This document shows, piece after piece, positions 42,491 through 51,350 of a DNA stretch of 64,000 nt. The notes below the pieces were generated by a model. The model was given only the letters and a program-made list of their open reading frames with translations. It was not told the DNA's origin and did no database searches. The DNA is taken from the NCBI GenBank assembly GCA_015075405.1, contig JABTUK010000004.1:682001-746000 (forward strand). The letters run 5' to 3'. A program made the position numbers and the translations under genes. The DNA is from Anaerolineales bacterium (GTDB taxonomy: Bacteria; Chloroflexota; Anaerolineae; 4572-78; J111). Every line of letters starts with the position of its first letter. Within the stretch, counting starts at the first letter, position 1.

Positions 42491-42788
42491 CTATAACAAT
42501 TGCCTCGATTTTTCTTGCCTCATCATCATCCAATCCATGAACCAAAATTTCGATTTTCGGCTCCTGGCCTCGACCACGAATTTCGTTTATCTTGACTATC
42601 TTATCTGAGCCCGTCTCATCATTTAAGTGAGCAAAAACTCGATTTCCACGACCTTTACCTACATAAAATATTTCATTGGTAGCTGGGTCAAGATACAAAT
42701 ATACGTAGCATTTTAAATTTTCAATCACCTCTGGAGAAAACTTGGTTATCATATTTCAACTTGTCTCTTTTTAGCCGCCCAACACCAA

Positions 42789-43457
42789 TCAAGCCGCCTG
42801 CGTCTCCTTCAACTCCGCCAGCAACTGCTTGGCCAGCCGCACGCACGAGCTGGCATCGGGGGCGTAACCGTCCGCGCCGACGACCTCGCAGTACTCCTGC
42901 GTGACCGGCGCGCCGCCAACCATGATTTTGACTTTGTCGCGCAGGCCGGCTTCTTTGAAGGCTTCGATGTTCTTTTTGAACATGGGCATGGTCGTGGTCA
43001 AAAAGGCGCTCATGCCCACAATTTCGGCTTTGTGCTCGATGACCGCCTCGATGTACTTCTCCGGCGGGCAGTTGACGCCCAGATCAACCACCTTGAAACC
43101 GGCTCCTTCGAGCATAATGTTGCACAAATTCTTGCCAATATCGTGGATATCCCCTTTGACCGTAGCCATCACAAACGTGCCAATCTGGACATTGGCGTTT
43201 GACAGCAGCAGCGGCTTGAGAATGTCCATTGCCCCCTGCATGGCGCGGGCGGCAATCAACATTTCCGGCACAAAATACTCGCCCTGTTCAAACAGCCGGC
43301 CCACTTCTTCCAGGGCCGGGATGAGCGCGTCGAAGAGCATGCTCAGCGGCTCCATGCCCAATTCCAGCCCCTCCTTGACCAGCGCCTTGACCGGCTCGGC
43401 GTTGCCGTCGAGGGTGTTTTCGTACAACCCATCTAAAATTTCTTCCTGGCGGCTCAT
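42789..43457 (-). CDS. Corrinoid (B12-binding) methyl-carrier protein
   Basis: A 222-residue MtbC/MtaC/DhaC-like carrier that shuttles a methyl group on cobalamin. The N-terminal helical cap (about 1-90) is followed by the B12-binding domain with GDIHDIGKN near 104 (the DxHxxG lower-axial motif), VDLGVNCPPEKYIEAV, MSAFLTTTMP and MVGGAPV. No methyltransferase partner is within the window. The next gene on the strand encodes a CinA/NadD-like protein. Confidence 0.9.
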   Translation of the reverse strand: MSRQEEILDGLYENTLDGNAEPVKALVKEGLELGMEPLSMLFDALIPALEEVGRLFEQGEYFVPEMLIAARAMQGAMDILKPLLLSNANVQIGTFVMATVKGDIHDIGKNLCNIMLEGAGFKVVDLGVNCPPEKYIEAVIEHKAEIVGMSAFLTTTMPMFKKNIEAFKEAGLRDKVKIMVGGAPVTQEYCEVVGADGYAPDASSCVRLAKQLLAELKETQAA

Positions 43458-43492
43458 TGAATGTTATCCACTCCTAAAATAAAGATGCGATG

Positions 43493-43599
43493 ACACGTGA
43501 CGCGAGGAGGCGAGGATGCAAAGCGCTTCGCGTCCTCGTGTCCTCGCCTCCTCGCCTCATTTTCATTCCCTGCTACCCTGCGACTCTGCTACCCTGTTA
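43493..43599. repeat. Variable-unit hairpin, GAGGAGGCGAGGA type
   Basis: GCGAGGAGGCGAGGATGC-type left arm and CGTCCTCGTGTCCTCGCCTC-type right arm, then CTGCTACCCTG units. It lies just upstream of the corrinoid gene. Confidence 0.75.
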
Positions 43600-44745
43600 G
43601 TGTACCACACTCCCCTCCCGAATGGCAGTGGAAGAGATGTCCATGCGAAAATCGGGGATTTCTTCAAACAATTCACGATAGCCCTGGGGCAGTTCCAAAT
43701 CTTGCAAGGTGAGAAAGTGATGGCCGCGCAAGCGCCCGGCCACTAAAAAGTGGCAGCCGGCCGTGCGTAACTGCTTGAGCGAAGCCTGCATTTCAGCCGG
43801 GTCATTGTGGTAAAAGCGCGGGTCAATCAGCCGCTCGACCGTATCTATGCCCAGCACAAAAACGCTGTGCGGAAAAACTTTGGCCTTCTGGCTAAACAGC
43901 GGGGCGCGAGACAGCACAATCGTGCCCAGACCGGCAAACTGGGCCACCCGCAGCCGCGCTTCCTCCAAACTGATCGGCGCTTTATCAGCATTGGTCAGCG
44001 ACAGCTCGAAATAGACTTCCTGGCCCAAAATCTGGGCGGCCACCTTGGCTAACCGTTGATGGGCGCTGTGCAAAGGGTTAAACGAGCCGGGCAGCAGAGC
44101 TACATGCGGCAAAATTTCGCCGGTGGTCATCCGGCCATCGGGGGCGACGGCCACCCACTCCACCTCATTGGCCAGAAGCCGGGCCACCAGATCAATCGGT
44201 TCAAAATATTCCACAAAGGCTTCATCGCCCAGCAAGGTCGGCGCAGGCAGGCCAGTCACGCCGCAGACGCCGGCCACCGCCCGCAGAATGAGCAGACTGA
44301 CCAGGTTTTCCTCCTGCTGGCGGGTCCGCCGGCCTTTGCACAGGGTCAGGGCATACGACGTGACACCGTGCGCATCACACACCGCTACACAACAGCGGTG
44401 ATCGCCCCGTTTGGCCCGGTCGGTGGCGATGGTGGCAGTCGAGCCAATCCCGGCCACCGGCGTGTCCAGCGGGACCAGTTGGCGCGCCCGGATATAGGCT
44501 TTGGTGGCCATGGCCCGCGCCACCAACGGCGAGGTAAACTGCTCCGGCTTGAAGCCGATCAGGTTGATCAGCGACGAGGCGACGTAACGATCGGTCGCTT
44601 CCAGCACCGTCCGAGATGAGCCGGCCACCCCGTGCAGCCAGGCCAGCGCCTGCGCCCCGGCCCCGGCAAATTCAATCACCACCTTTTCCGGTGCGGCGTG
44701 AACGGCTTTGATGGCTTGTTCCAGGTCGGCAAGGGTTAAATCCAT
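43597..44745 (-). CDS. CinA-like / NadD-like nucleotidylyltransferase fusion
   Basis: A 382-residue two-domain protein. The N-terminal 160 residues (GIGSTATIATDRAKRGDHRCCVAVCDA, YALTLCKGRRTRQQEENLVS) resemble the CinA/PncC nicotinamide-nucleotide amidase fold. The C-terminal 180 (LLPGSFNPLHSAHQRLAKVAAQ with the GxFxPxHxxH motif, VLGIDTVERLIDPRFY, and MDISSTAIR) are a NadD/CoaD-type adenylyltransferase. Together they would convert nicotinamide mononucleotide to nicotinate mononucleotide and then adenylate it, an NAD-salvage step. Domain order and length agree with known plant-like fusions. The exact substrate is inferred. Confidence 0.7.
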   Translation of the reverse strand: MDLTLADLEQAIKAVHAAPEKVVIEFAGAGAQALAWLHGVAGSSRTVLEATDRYVASSLINLIGFKPEQFTSPLVARAMATKAYIRARQLVPLDTPVAGIGSTATIATDRAKRGDHRCCVAVCDAHGVTSYALTLCKGRRTRQQEENLVSLLILRAVAGVCGVTGLPAPTLLGDEAFVEYFEPIDLVARLLANEVEWVAVAPDGRMTTGEILPHVALLPGSFNPLHSAHQRLAKVAAQILGQEVYFELSLTNADKAPISLEEARLRVAQFAGLGTIVLSRAPLFSQKAKVFPHSVFVLGIDTVERLIDPRFYHNDPAEMQASLKQLRTAGCHFLVAGRLRGHHFLTLQDLELPQGYRELFEEIPDFRMDISSTAIREGSVVH

Positions 44746-45033
44746 TTACTTCTTTTCAGCTTTGGCTTTTTCCCTATTTTTAGCTTGCTGCTCAGCCTTA
44801 GCCTTCGCCTGGTTTTCCTCATATTCGGCCAGCATCGTCTTAACCTCTTCGGCCACGCCGTCCAGGTCGGCCTGCATCTGGCTAATCGAAACCTTGTTGA
44901 TCGCCCGGCAAGTCGGACAGATAGCCTGGTAGTAGTTGGGATTTTTCTTCTTTAGTTTGCCCAACTCGAAGCCCACAAAAACCGGGTCCAACTCGAAACG
45001 GCGCTTGCATTTGAAGCAGGTATGGTTGATCAA
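44746..45033 (-). CDS. Small zinc-ribbon protein with charged helix
   Basis: About 95 residues from a TTG start at 45033, preceded by GGGGAGG five bases upstream. TCFKCKRRF near 6-14 and AICPTCRAINKVS near 40-52 form a four-cysteine zinc ribbon. A strongly charged helix (EEVKTMLAEYEENQAKAKAEQQ onward) ends the protein. The frame upstream of the start consists of hairpin repeats. Function unknown; the gene abuts the CinA/NadD-like gene by one base and is likely co-transcribed. Confidence 0.75.
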   Translation of the reverse strand: MINHTCFKCKRRFELDPVFVGFELGKLKKKNPNYYQAICPTCRAINKVSISQMQADLDGVAEEVKTMLAEYEENQAKAKAEQQAKNREKAKAEKK

Positions 45034-45066
45034 AGTAACCTCCCCAGTTACAAGAATACATAGTGA

Positions 45067-45123
45067 AACGTGGTGCGTGGTGCGTGGTGCGTAAAAAACG
45101 GACCACGCACTACGCACCACGCT
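45067..45123. repeat. Variable-unit hairpin, GTGGTGC type
   Basis: Three GTGGTGCGTG units, a short AAAAAAC loop and three CACGCACTACG units. It lies at the start of the zinc-ribbon gene. Confidence 0.8.
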
Positions 45124-45248
45124 TTATAAACCATTCACAGGTAACTTGACCAGACACTCCAAGCTACCCAATATGAACAGCATTGTACCGCACCCGTTTC
45201 AACTCGTCAATTGTATTAAATTTTGAGGTATTCAGGATGATTTTCGGC

Positions 45249-45614
45249 TTATGTTCGAATCACGCCGTGTTCAAGCAACCAACTCACGGCTTCGTAAACG
45301 GCTTGTAATGAGGTGTAACGGGGCCGCTAGTCGAGCAGCCGCTGCGCCTTGGCAATGCTGCAACAAGGGCTGTGAGCGATATGATCCCACGTAGCCGCCG
45401 CTTCCTCCGGGGAAACGGCGGTTTTCCACTCTTCCCAGGGCAAATATCGCAAGTTAGCCGGTTGACCAAACCAGGCCGCCATGGACTCGGCATAGCCGCG
45501 CAGCGTCAGCGCCGCCGGGGAGACCACATGAAAACTCTCGCCAATAGCCACACTGCGATTGGCAATGGCCTGCATAAAAGCCTGGGCCACATCATCGGCA
45601 TGGATATGATGGAC
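45249..45614 (-). pseudogene. NAD-dependent epimerase fragment
   Basis: The remaining C-terminal third of an extended-SDR epimerase (HIHADDVAQAFMQAIANRSVAIGESFHVV onward). A TAG at 45327-45329 breaks the frame at LLD-stop-RPRYTSLQAVYEAVSWLLEHG, where a tyrosine is expected. The N-terminus is replaced by an ISAs1-type end. It is non-functional. Confidence 0.8.
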
Positions 45615-45790
45615 CAGGGCTGTACAGTTCTATGAAATATTGAAAAACAAGGTGTTCTATGGTAATCTGAAGGGCTAAAACTGCCATAGGAGTTCACCCA
45701 ATGTTAGAAAGTTTCTTATTTAAGGTCAAAGACCAGCGACGCAAGCAAGGGCGACGGTATGAATTGGGACATATCCTGCTTTTTAGTTAG
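45615..45790 (+). mobile_element. ISAs1-type remnant
   Basis: Starts CAGGGCTGTACAGTTC, a plausible IS end. A reading frame at 45701-45790 follows, beginning MLESFLFKVKDQRRKQGRRY and ending ELGHILLFS; this is the N-terminus of ISAs1-family (H-repeat) transposases, then a stop. The rest of the element is gone. It cuts the epimerase fragment. Confidence 0.75.
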
Positions 45791-45858
45791 TGTCTTTTAA
45801 TTTTCGCAAAATCTGTTGTCTTGCATAAAATCGTGCCCCCCAAGGGCATTGCAGAAAG

Positions 45859-46293
45859 TCATACCCCCTGCGGCCTAGCGGCAGGGAGGCACATTAGCAA
45901 GGGTAACATGAGTTGGCGGGTCGGCAACTCGGCCAGGGCCACCGGTAAGCCGGTCAACGCCTCGATACTTAAGCCCTGGGCAGCCAGTTGGACCGGAGCC
46001 AGTTCGGGACCAGGCAAGCGGCGGTGAGGCTCGGGTCTGATCTGGGTAAAGACGAATTCACGCGCTGACACCTGGAAGTGAATGCTACCGGTGCTGGCTA
46101 ACACGATGACTTGCTTGCCTTTGGGATTGCCGTCGAAGAAGCGCACTCGGGCCAGGCGCCCCGGGTTTCGCCCGGCATTTTCCACCATCTGGATCAGCTC
46201 GATGTGGAAACCTTCCACCATAGCCCGATCCACCTCAATTATCTGCTCCGCAGTGAGATAAGGCAGGTCGTGAGGGTAAACAGGAATCGTTAT
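45859..46293 (-). pseudogene. NAD(P)H-hydrate epimerase (YjeF-N)-like remnant
   Basis: The reading frame begins, without an ATG, at ITIPVYPHDLPYLTAEQIIEVDR and continues AMVEGFHIELIQMVENAGR, LARVRFFDGNPKGKQVIVLASTGS, which is the N-terminal part of YjeF-type NAD(P)H-hydrate epimerases. The glycine-rich loop that should follow (GNGGG) and the next segment are deleted, and the tail is out of register. An ATA now stands where the start would be. Decayed gene. Confidence 0.75.
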
Positions 46294-46323
46294 CTAAGCA
46301 ATCTCGTTTTGGGTTATTAGAGC

Positions 46324-46944
46324 TTACCTACCTGCCAATAATTGCTGAAAGGCCTCGGCCAAGGCTGGAGCACCGGGCCAGCCAGGTACATTACTCCGAA
46401 CTTGGCCGGCCGCATCGAACAAGACAAACGTCGGCGTCGCCCTAATCCCATAGCGTTGCAGCGCCGCCCGGCTCTCGGCATGGTCCACATTCAAACGCAC
46501 AAATTTTACTCTTCCGGCATATTCCTGGCCCAAAGTTACTACTTCTGGTTTGATCTGCTGGCACACGTGGCACCAATCGGCATGGAACCAGACCAGCGTC
46601 GGCTGTCCGGCTTGTCCGGTTTCAGCCAGGGACAGGCCGGCTACATCCGTAGGTGGGCCAAGATATTGGGTTTCAGGGTCGGCTGCGTCAACGGGCGCAT
46701 CCCCAATGCCTGCTTGATCAGGATGGCTGTTAGCGCCAGCTATTGGCAAAGCGGAAACGTCGCTCTGCGCAGCCGCCGAGATAACTTCCTGATTTTGGCT
46801 CGGTCCCAAAACTTGAGCCATCCCCACAGCCAGCAAACCAATGATTAGTACTCCAACAATGATCATTACCCAACGGCCGGTGGAATGGGCTTGGGCTTTC
46901 CCATTCCGTCGCTTAGATTGCTTTTTTTGCGTTGTTACCGCCAT
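46324..46944 (-). CDS. Membrane-anchored thioredoxin-like protein
   Basis: A 206-residue protein. A basic N-terminus and one membrane helix (about 26-46) are followed by a 60-residue extracytoplasmic spacer and a thioredoxin fold. WFHADWCHVCQQIKP carries the active-site CHVC, and YGIRATPTFVLFD carries the cis-proline. It probably reduces or exchanges disulfides outside the membrane. The ATG at 46944 has AAAGGAG five bases upstream; the frame extends 11 codons further without such a site. Confidence 0.9.
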   Translation of the reverse strand: MAVTTQKKQSKRRNGKAQAHSTGRWVMIIVGVLIIGLLAVGMAQVLGPSQNQEVISAAAQSDVSALPIAGANSHPDQAGIGDAPVDAADPETQYLGPPTDVAGLSLAETGQAGQPTLVWFHADWCHVCQQIKPEVVTLGQEYAGRVKFVRLNVDHAESRAALQRYGIRATPTFVLFDAAGQVRSNVPGWPGAPALAEAFQQLLAGR

Positions 46945-47235
46945 ACTGTCTCCTTTACTGGCAACGGTGAGTAGCATCCCGCCTATTATATCCGCTTGTG
47001 TCGGGTGGTTCTGTAAGATAGCTCACCAAACTCTATTTTTGGGCCGGGGTAGTTCAAGCGGTACTGCCAGTTTTGCCGCTTAGTCGTCTCTCGAAGCTTT
47101 TTCCGAGCTGCTTCGACAAGGGGACTCGGCTGACAGTGTAGGACAACTTACTGAGCCTACAGTCATCATCCCTTATGATTAAAGTATAGGATAACCATCG
47201 TTTGATCGTATCAGTTGTACTAAAGGTGAACAAAG
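46945..47235. other. Intergenic region upstream of thioredoxin and small ORF
   Basis: A 291-bp gap between divergent genes. It presumably holds both promoters. No clear repeat, RNA gene or operator was seen. Confidence 0.4.
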
Positions 47236-47496
47236 ATGTTTCGACGAGAAAGAGCCAATACTCACTCTCAGCCGGATCCACGCCCCATATGGCAATTGCT
47301 GTTAGCTGAGCAGACAGGCCAATTTCCACCCCTTACTTGTGCGGAATGGCAAGCGCTGCTTGAATTTCTGAGTGATCTGGTAGATGAAGGTTGCGAGTCC
47401 GACGCGCTATTCTACCGGCTGAGGCAATGCTTGGCTCAGGTGCGCAAGTGTGGATCCGATGTTTTGAGCTGCCCATGGCCGTCGCCAGGTATTTAA
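47236..47496 (+). CDS. Hypothetical protein
   Basis: An 86-residue protein (MFRRERANTHSQPDPRPIW to SCPWPSPGI) with an AAGGTG ribosome site seven bases upstream. A central amphipathic stretch (CAEWQALLEFLSDLVDEGCES) is the only notable part. No family recognised. It is isolated between divergent genes and could be spurious. Confidence 0.4.
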   Translation: MFRRERANTHSQPDPRPIWQLLLAEQTGQFPPLTCAEWQALLEFLSDLVDEGCESDALFYRLRQCLAQVRKCGSDVLSCPWPSPGI

Positions 47497-47588
47497 TTTT
47501 TTGTTTTCAGCGGCGTACAGATATAGGGACTGCGTAGTTCCTGTCCAAGCTTCCGGTTAAAATCATGACAGCAAACCAACAGTTCACT

Positions 47589-48071
47589 TTATTCTGAAGA
47601 TTTTAGATCCATACTCCAAGCCCCGCCGCCGCACCATACAATATAGGCCGCTACAGCAATCGAAACCAATGGAATAATCGGCTCTTCCGGCTGCAAGGGA
47701 AATAAATCCGGATTATCAACTACAAGATGGACATATGTAGCTACAAGCATCATATTGATGACCACCAGACTGCCAATGCGAGAAAACAACCCCAATAGCA
47801 AGAATACACCAACTACAACTTCCGTAACGGGCACAAACCAAACATTGAATGTATAAAAGGGGATATTAGCTGCCAATAGCTGGCCGGAAAAAGCCTCTCC
47901 GAGCATCGGCACAAAAAGCTTCATTAGGCCGGTCATCACAAACAATCCACCTAAAAGCAGGCGCAAAATGCCCAGAATTCTATCATCCTTGGTGTTACGA
48001 ATTACTTTTAGCAGAATTTTAACTTTTTCTGTACCACTGCTGTCATATGCTAATTTATTTAAGGCATTCAT
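47589..48071 (-). CDS. DoxX-family membrane protein
   Basis: A 160-residue protein with four predicted membrane helices. ILGILRLLLGGLFVMTGLMKL near 33-53, VPVTEVVVGVFLLLGLFSRIGSL near 83-105, and a C-terminal helix with SIAVAAYIVWCGGGAWSMDL are typical of DoxX/DoxD-like proteins. Related proteins belong to thiol-oxidative-stress complexes, and the anchored thioredoxin nearby is consistent with that, but this is only contextual. Confidence 0.85.
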   Translation of the reverse strand: MNALNKLAYDSSGTEKVKILLKVIRNTKDDRILGILRLLLGGLFVMTGLMKLFVPMLGEAFSGQLLAANIPFYTFNVWFVPVTEVVVGVFLLLGLFSRIGSLVVINMMLVATYVHLVVDNPDLFPLQPEEPIIPLVSIAVAAYIVWCGGGAWSMDLKSSE

Positions 48072-48418
48072 TGTTTATTCTCTCCTACATTTTACAGGGT
48101 TAGATTCAATCTATAGCCTATGCCTCTCTATCATACCTCTTCAGTTTAAGAGGAAATGTAAGGAAAATTTGTAGTAGTCAGAAGGATATCAGAATTACCT
48201 GTGCGCCCGCCCCGCGATAAATCGCAGGGCTATCAAACAACGCCCGATAAATCGGGCTAAAAGTAAGCTATTAAGCCGGATTCATCCGGCGTAGTTCAAT
48301 AGCGCGGCGATTTATCGCCGTGCGAATATCTCTGATATCATCTTGACCCCTACAAAATGTAAGGAAAATTACTGGAATAAAGCTTGTTTACGAGGTACAG
48401 GTATGCTAAACTGACTTT
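48072..48418. other. 347-bp gap with hairpin array
   Basis: Separates divergent DoxX and MalT-type genes. The first 130 bp are A/T-rich and probably hold the doxX promoter. The GATNNATC hairpin array fills 48207-48322. No gene is visible. Confidence 0.6.
48207..48322. repeat. GATNNATC hairpin array 2
   Basis: Four hairpins: GCGATAAATCGC (48214-48225), GCCCGATAAATCGGGC (48242-48257), GCCGGATTCATCCGGC (48275-48290) and CGGCGATTTATCGCCG (48305-48320). All share GATNNATC with different but self-complementary clamps, as in the array at 29980. Confidence 0.8.
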
Positions 48419-51142
48419 ATGACCCGATCCCTGAGTGACACCCTGCTGGCAACGAAACTTCATCCGCCACCACTGCGGCGCGATTTTGTTCCCCGCCAAC
48501 GGCTTACGGCAAAACTGAATCGTATCCTGGAGTCTAAACTTACACTGATCACCGCGCCGGCCGGGTTTGGCAAAACGACCCTGATCCGGGAGTGGGTCGA
48601 GCATTACGGTCATCCGGCAGCCTGGCTGTCGCTAGACGCGCAGGATAACAGCCCGGTTCGATTTTTATTATACCTGATCCATGCCTTCCGCCAGATCGAA
48701 CCGGCGCTTGGCAGCGAGGCGCTGGGGTTGCTAAATTCCAGCCACCTGCCTCAGCTTTCAACAGTGCTGACCCACTTGACCAATGATCTGGCGGCAACTT
48801 CTGCTCCCCGCATTATCATCTTAGATGACTATCACGTGATTGAGGATCAAACCATCCATCAAGCGATGGACTTTCTCCTTGCCCATGGGCCGGCTCACAC
48901 GCATTTGGTTATCGCCAGCCGCAGCCAGCCGTCCCTCAGCCTGGCACGCCTGCGCGGACAAGCTCAACTGCTCGAACTGAATTCGGCGGATTTGCGTTTT
49001 ACTGCCGTCGAAGTGGAACAATTTCTCAAGCAAGTGATGCAGCTCGATCTGTCGCCGGCTGAGCGGATAACCCTGGAAATGCGCACCGAAGGCTGGATTG
49101 CCGGCCTGCAATTGGCTGGGCTGTCGCTGCAAGGGCAGGAAAACAAGTCGGCGTTTATCGCCTCCTTCAGTGGGGACGACCGGCATATTGGCGATTATCT
49201 ATTCGAGGAAGTGCTGCAACACCAATCGGATCAGATACAGCGTTTCTTATTATTCACCTCGGTGGCCGACAACCTGTGTGGCAGCTTATGCGATGCCATC
49301 CTGGGTGAAAGCGGCAGCCAGACGATGCTGGAACGGCTGGACGATCTGCGCTTGTTCATTGCGCCGCTGGACCAGCAACGCCAATGGTATCGCTATCACC
49401 CTCTTTTTGGTGAATTATTGCGTCATCAGTTGCGCCGGACGCAAGCCGAACAAATTCCCCTGCTGCACCGGCGGGCCAGCATGTGGTTTGAGCAGCATGA
49501 CCGGCTTGAGGAGGCTATTGGGCATGGGCTAATGGCTCAGGATTTTGAGCGCACGGCTGGCCTGATCGAAGCGGCCTTCCAACGCCGAGATTGGATTCAC
49601 CGCGAGATGCGCCGCCTGCTGGCCTGGTTCGAGGCGCTGCCGGAAACCGCGACCCAGGTCCGGCCTAAATTGAAACTCAGCTACGCCTGGTTGCTGTTTG
49701 AAATCTTTGCGGACCAATGGAACCGGATCGAAGCCCTTTTGCGAAGCGTTGAGACGGTCCTGACCGCGTCAGGTTCGGCATCGGAGCAGGATACTCGGGC
49801 TATGCTGGCCGAGGTGGATTTGTTGCGGGCCAATCATGCCCGGCAGGCCGGTGAACCGGCTCGCGTGATCGAGCTGTGCCAGCAGGCGCTTGGCCGGCTG
49901 TCGGATGATGAAACCTACCGGCGCAGTGGTATCATCGCCCATCTGGCCTCCGCTTACGAAGGGCTGGGTCAAATGGCCCAGGCTAACCAGATTTACACCG
50001 AAAGTATACGCCTGTGCCGCGCTGCCAATAATGTTGACGGCCTGCTGTTTGCCGCTGCCCGCTTGATGGAAGTCCTCACCGTGAGCGGGCAACTTCGCCA
50101 GGCCGAGAGGGTCTTTGGTCAGATGCAGGACTTTGCCGCTAAACGGACCGGGCCTGATATGGGGCTGGTTTACATCAACATCGGCGAGGTTTATCGCGAG
50201 CAAAATCGGCTTGAGCAGGCGAAAACCTATCTTAAGCAGGGTCTTGAGCTGTGCCGCCCGTTTGAAGCCTGGCATATGGGCGTCGCCTCCGGCGTTATTA
50301 GTCTAGCGCGGCTGTTGGCGGCTGAAGGTTTCCACGAGCAAGCCCTGAAGACCTTGTTGGAAATAGAGAAACAATCCGCGCCGGTGACCCCCCTCGAACA
50401 GGCTCGCCTGGAATCAATGCGGGCCAGGCTACACCTGGCGCAGGGTGACTATCGAGCCGCCGCGCATTGGGCCAGGCGTAGCGGTTTATCCGGTTCTGAT
50501 GAGGTTGATTATGCCCACGAGTTTGATTATCTCACCCTCGTGCGGGTGTTGATCGCCCAGGCTGCGCTTGAGGCGCAGGGGATTCACCCGGTGAGTCTGG
50601 CGACTGACCCGCTTCAAGATGCGGACAATTTGCTGGATCACCTGTACCATGCGGCTCAATCTGGGGGAAGACTGGGGCGCATCATTGAGCTTTATATGTT
50701 GCAAGCACTGACGCACGCGCTACGACACGATACAACCGAGGCGATGCAGCGCCTGGAAGAAGCCCTTAACCTGGCCGAGCCTGAAGGATATGTCCGCCTC
50801 TTTGCCGATGAAGGCCGGCCACTTTATCAGCTTTTGACCCGGTTATCAACCAAACCCCTATTAATAGTCTCGGCTGATTATATGAACATGGTGCTGGCGG
50901 CATTTCCTCCATCCCCACCTCAAGCTGTCCAGCCGGGTAGCCTGCCCGGAAGCACCCTGACCGAGCGTGAACTCAAAACCCTACGCTTGCTGGCGACTGA
51001 GCTTGCCATCGAGGCGATTGCCGTTGAGATGATCGTTTCAGTCAGCACCGTGCGGACCTACGCCAAACGTATCTACAGCAAGCTCGACGTTCACAGCCGG
51101 GCCGAAGCGGTTTATCGCGCCAAAGAACTGAAACTCCTCTAA
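48419..51142 (+). CDS. MalT-type LuxR-family ATPase regulator
   Basis: A 907-residue signal-integrating transcription activator. The N-terminal STAND-type NTPase has Walker A TAPAGFGKTTL near 45-55 and a Walker-B-like RIIILDDYHVI. A long middle section of TPR-like helices (about 400-820) follows. The C-terminal LuxR helix-turn-helix is TLTERELKTLRLLATELAIEAIAVEMIVSVSTVRTYAKRIYSKL. Such proteins bind an inducer and nucleotide before activating a promoter. The following VOC gene is the nearest candidate target. Size and domain order fit the family. Confidence 0.9.
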   Translation: MTRSLSDTLLATKLHPPPLRRDFVPRQRLTAKLNRILESKLTLITAPAGFGKTTLIREWVEHYGHPAAWLSLDAQDNSPVRFLLYLIHAFRQIEPALGSEALGLLNSSHLPQLSTVLTHLTNDLAATSAPRIIILDDYHVIEDQTIHQAMDFLLAHGPAHTHLVIASRSQPSLSLARLRGQAQLLELNSADLRFTAVEVEQFLKQVMQLDLSPAERITLEMRTEGWIAGLQLAGLSLQGQENKSAFIASFSGDDRHIGDYLFEEVLQHQSDQIQRFLLFTSVADNLCGSLCDAILGESGSQTMLERLDDLRLFIAPLDQQRQWYRYHPLFGELLRHQLRRTQAEQIPLLHRRASMWFEQHDRLEEAIGHGLMAQDFERTAGLIEAAFQRRDWIHREMRRLLAWFEALPETATQVRPKLKLSYAWLLFEIFADQWNRIEALLRSVETVLTASGSASEQDTRAMLAEVDLLRANHARQAGEPARVIELCQQALGRLSDDETYRRSGIIAHLASAYEGLGQMAQANQIYTESIRLCRAANNVDGLLFAAARLMEVLTVSGQLRQAERVFGQMQDFAAKRTGPDMGLVYINIGEVYREQNRLEQAKTYLKQGLELCRPFEAWHMGVASGVISLARLLAAEGFHEQALKTLLEIEKQSAPVTPLEQARLESMRARLHLAQGDYRAAAHWARRSGLSGSDEVDYAHEFDYLTLVRVLIAQAALEAQGIHPVSLATDPLQDADNLLDHLYHAAQSGGRLGRIIELYMLQALTHALRHDTTEAMQRLEEALNLAEPEGYVRLFADEGRPLYQLLTRLSTKPLLIVSADYMNMVLAAFPPSPPQAVQPGSLPGSTLTERELKTLRLLATELAIEAIAVEMIVSVSTVRTYAKRIYSKLDVHSRAEAVYRAKELKLL

Positions 51143-51176
51143 ACAGTAGCCAGTAGCCAGTAGTCAGTAGTCAGAT
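51143..51176. repeat. Tandem CAGTAGC/CAGTAGT units
   Basis: Four to five copies of CAGTAGC or CAGTAGT right after the regulator stop. No complementary arm, so it may be a half-element of the hairpin family. Confidence 0.6.
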
Positions 51177-51350
51177 ATTTTTGTCTTGCTTTGTGTCAAT
51201 AGTTTGTGACGCTTCGTCTGACCCTTTCTATTTCTCCCCAAACTGTCCCTACAACTGTCCCAATTTGGGGACGACAAACACCCCTGCCCTCAAGTATACT
51301 GAGGCTAAATCAAGGCTGTGATCTAAATCATTCAATCAAGGAGAAAAATC

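Larger units (their letters stand above)
40219..42752 (-). pseudogene. GIY-YIG nuclease-domain gene split by the 1802-bp element
   Basis: The N-terminal half (42752 to about 42494) reads CYVYLYLDPATNEIFYVGKGRGNR to EARKIEAIVI, a GIY-YIG domain of the COG3680/LEM3-like type. The C-terminal half (40688 to 40219) continues DLIGIKSENLTNKVRGW, YGRMNIDEITSLY to the stop. Joining the halves with one CTA removed gives an uninterrupted frame KIEAIVIDLIGIKSENLTN of about 240 residues, the usual length. The insertion is therefore the only visible lesion. Short chimeric frames now run from each half into the element. Confidence 0.9.
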
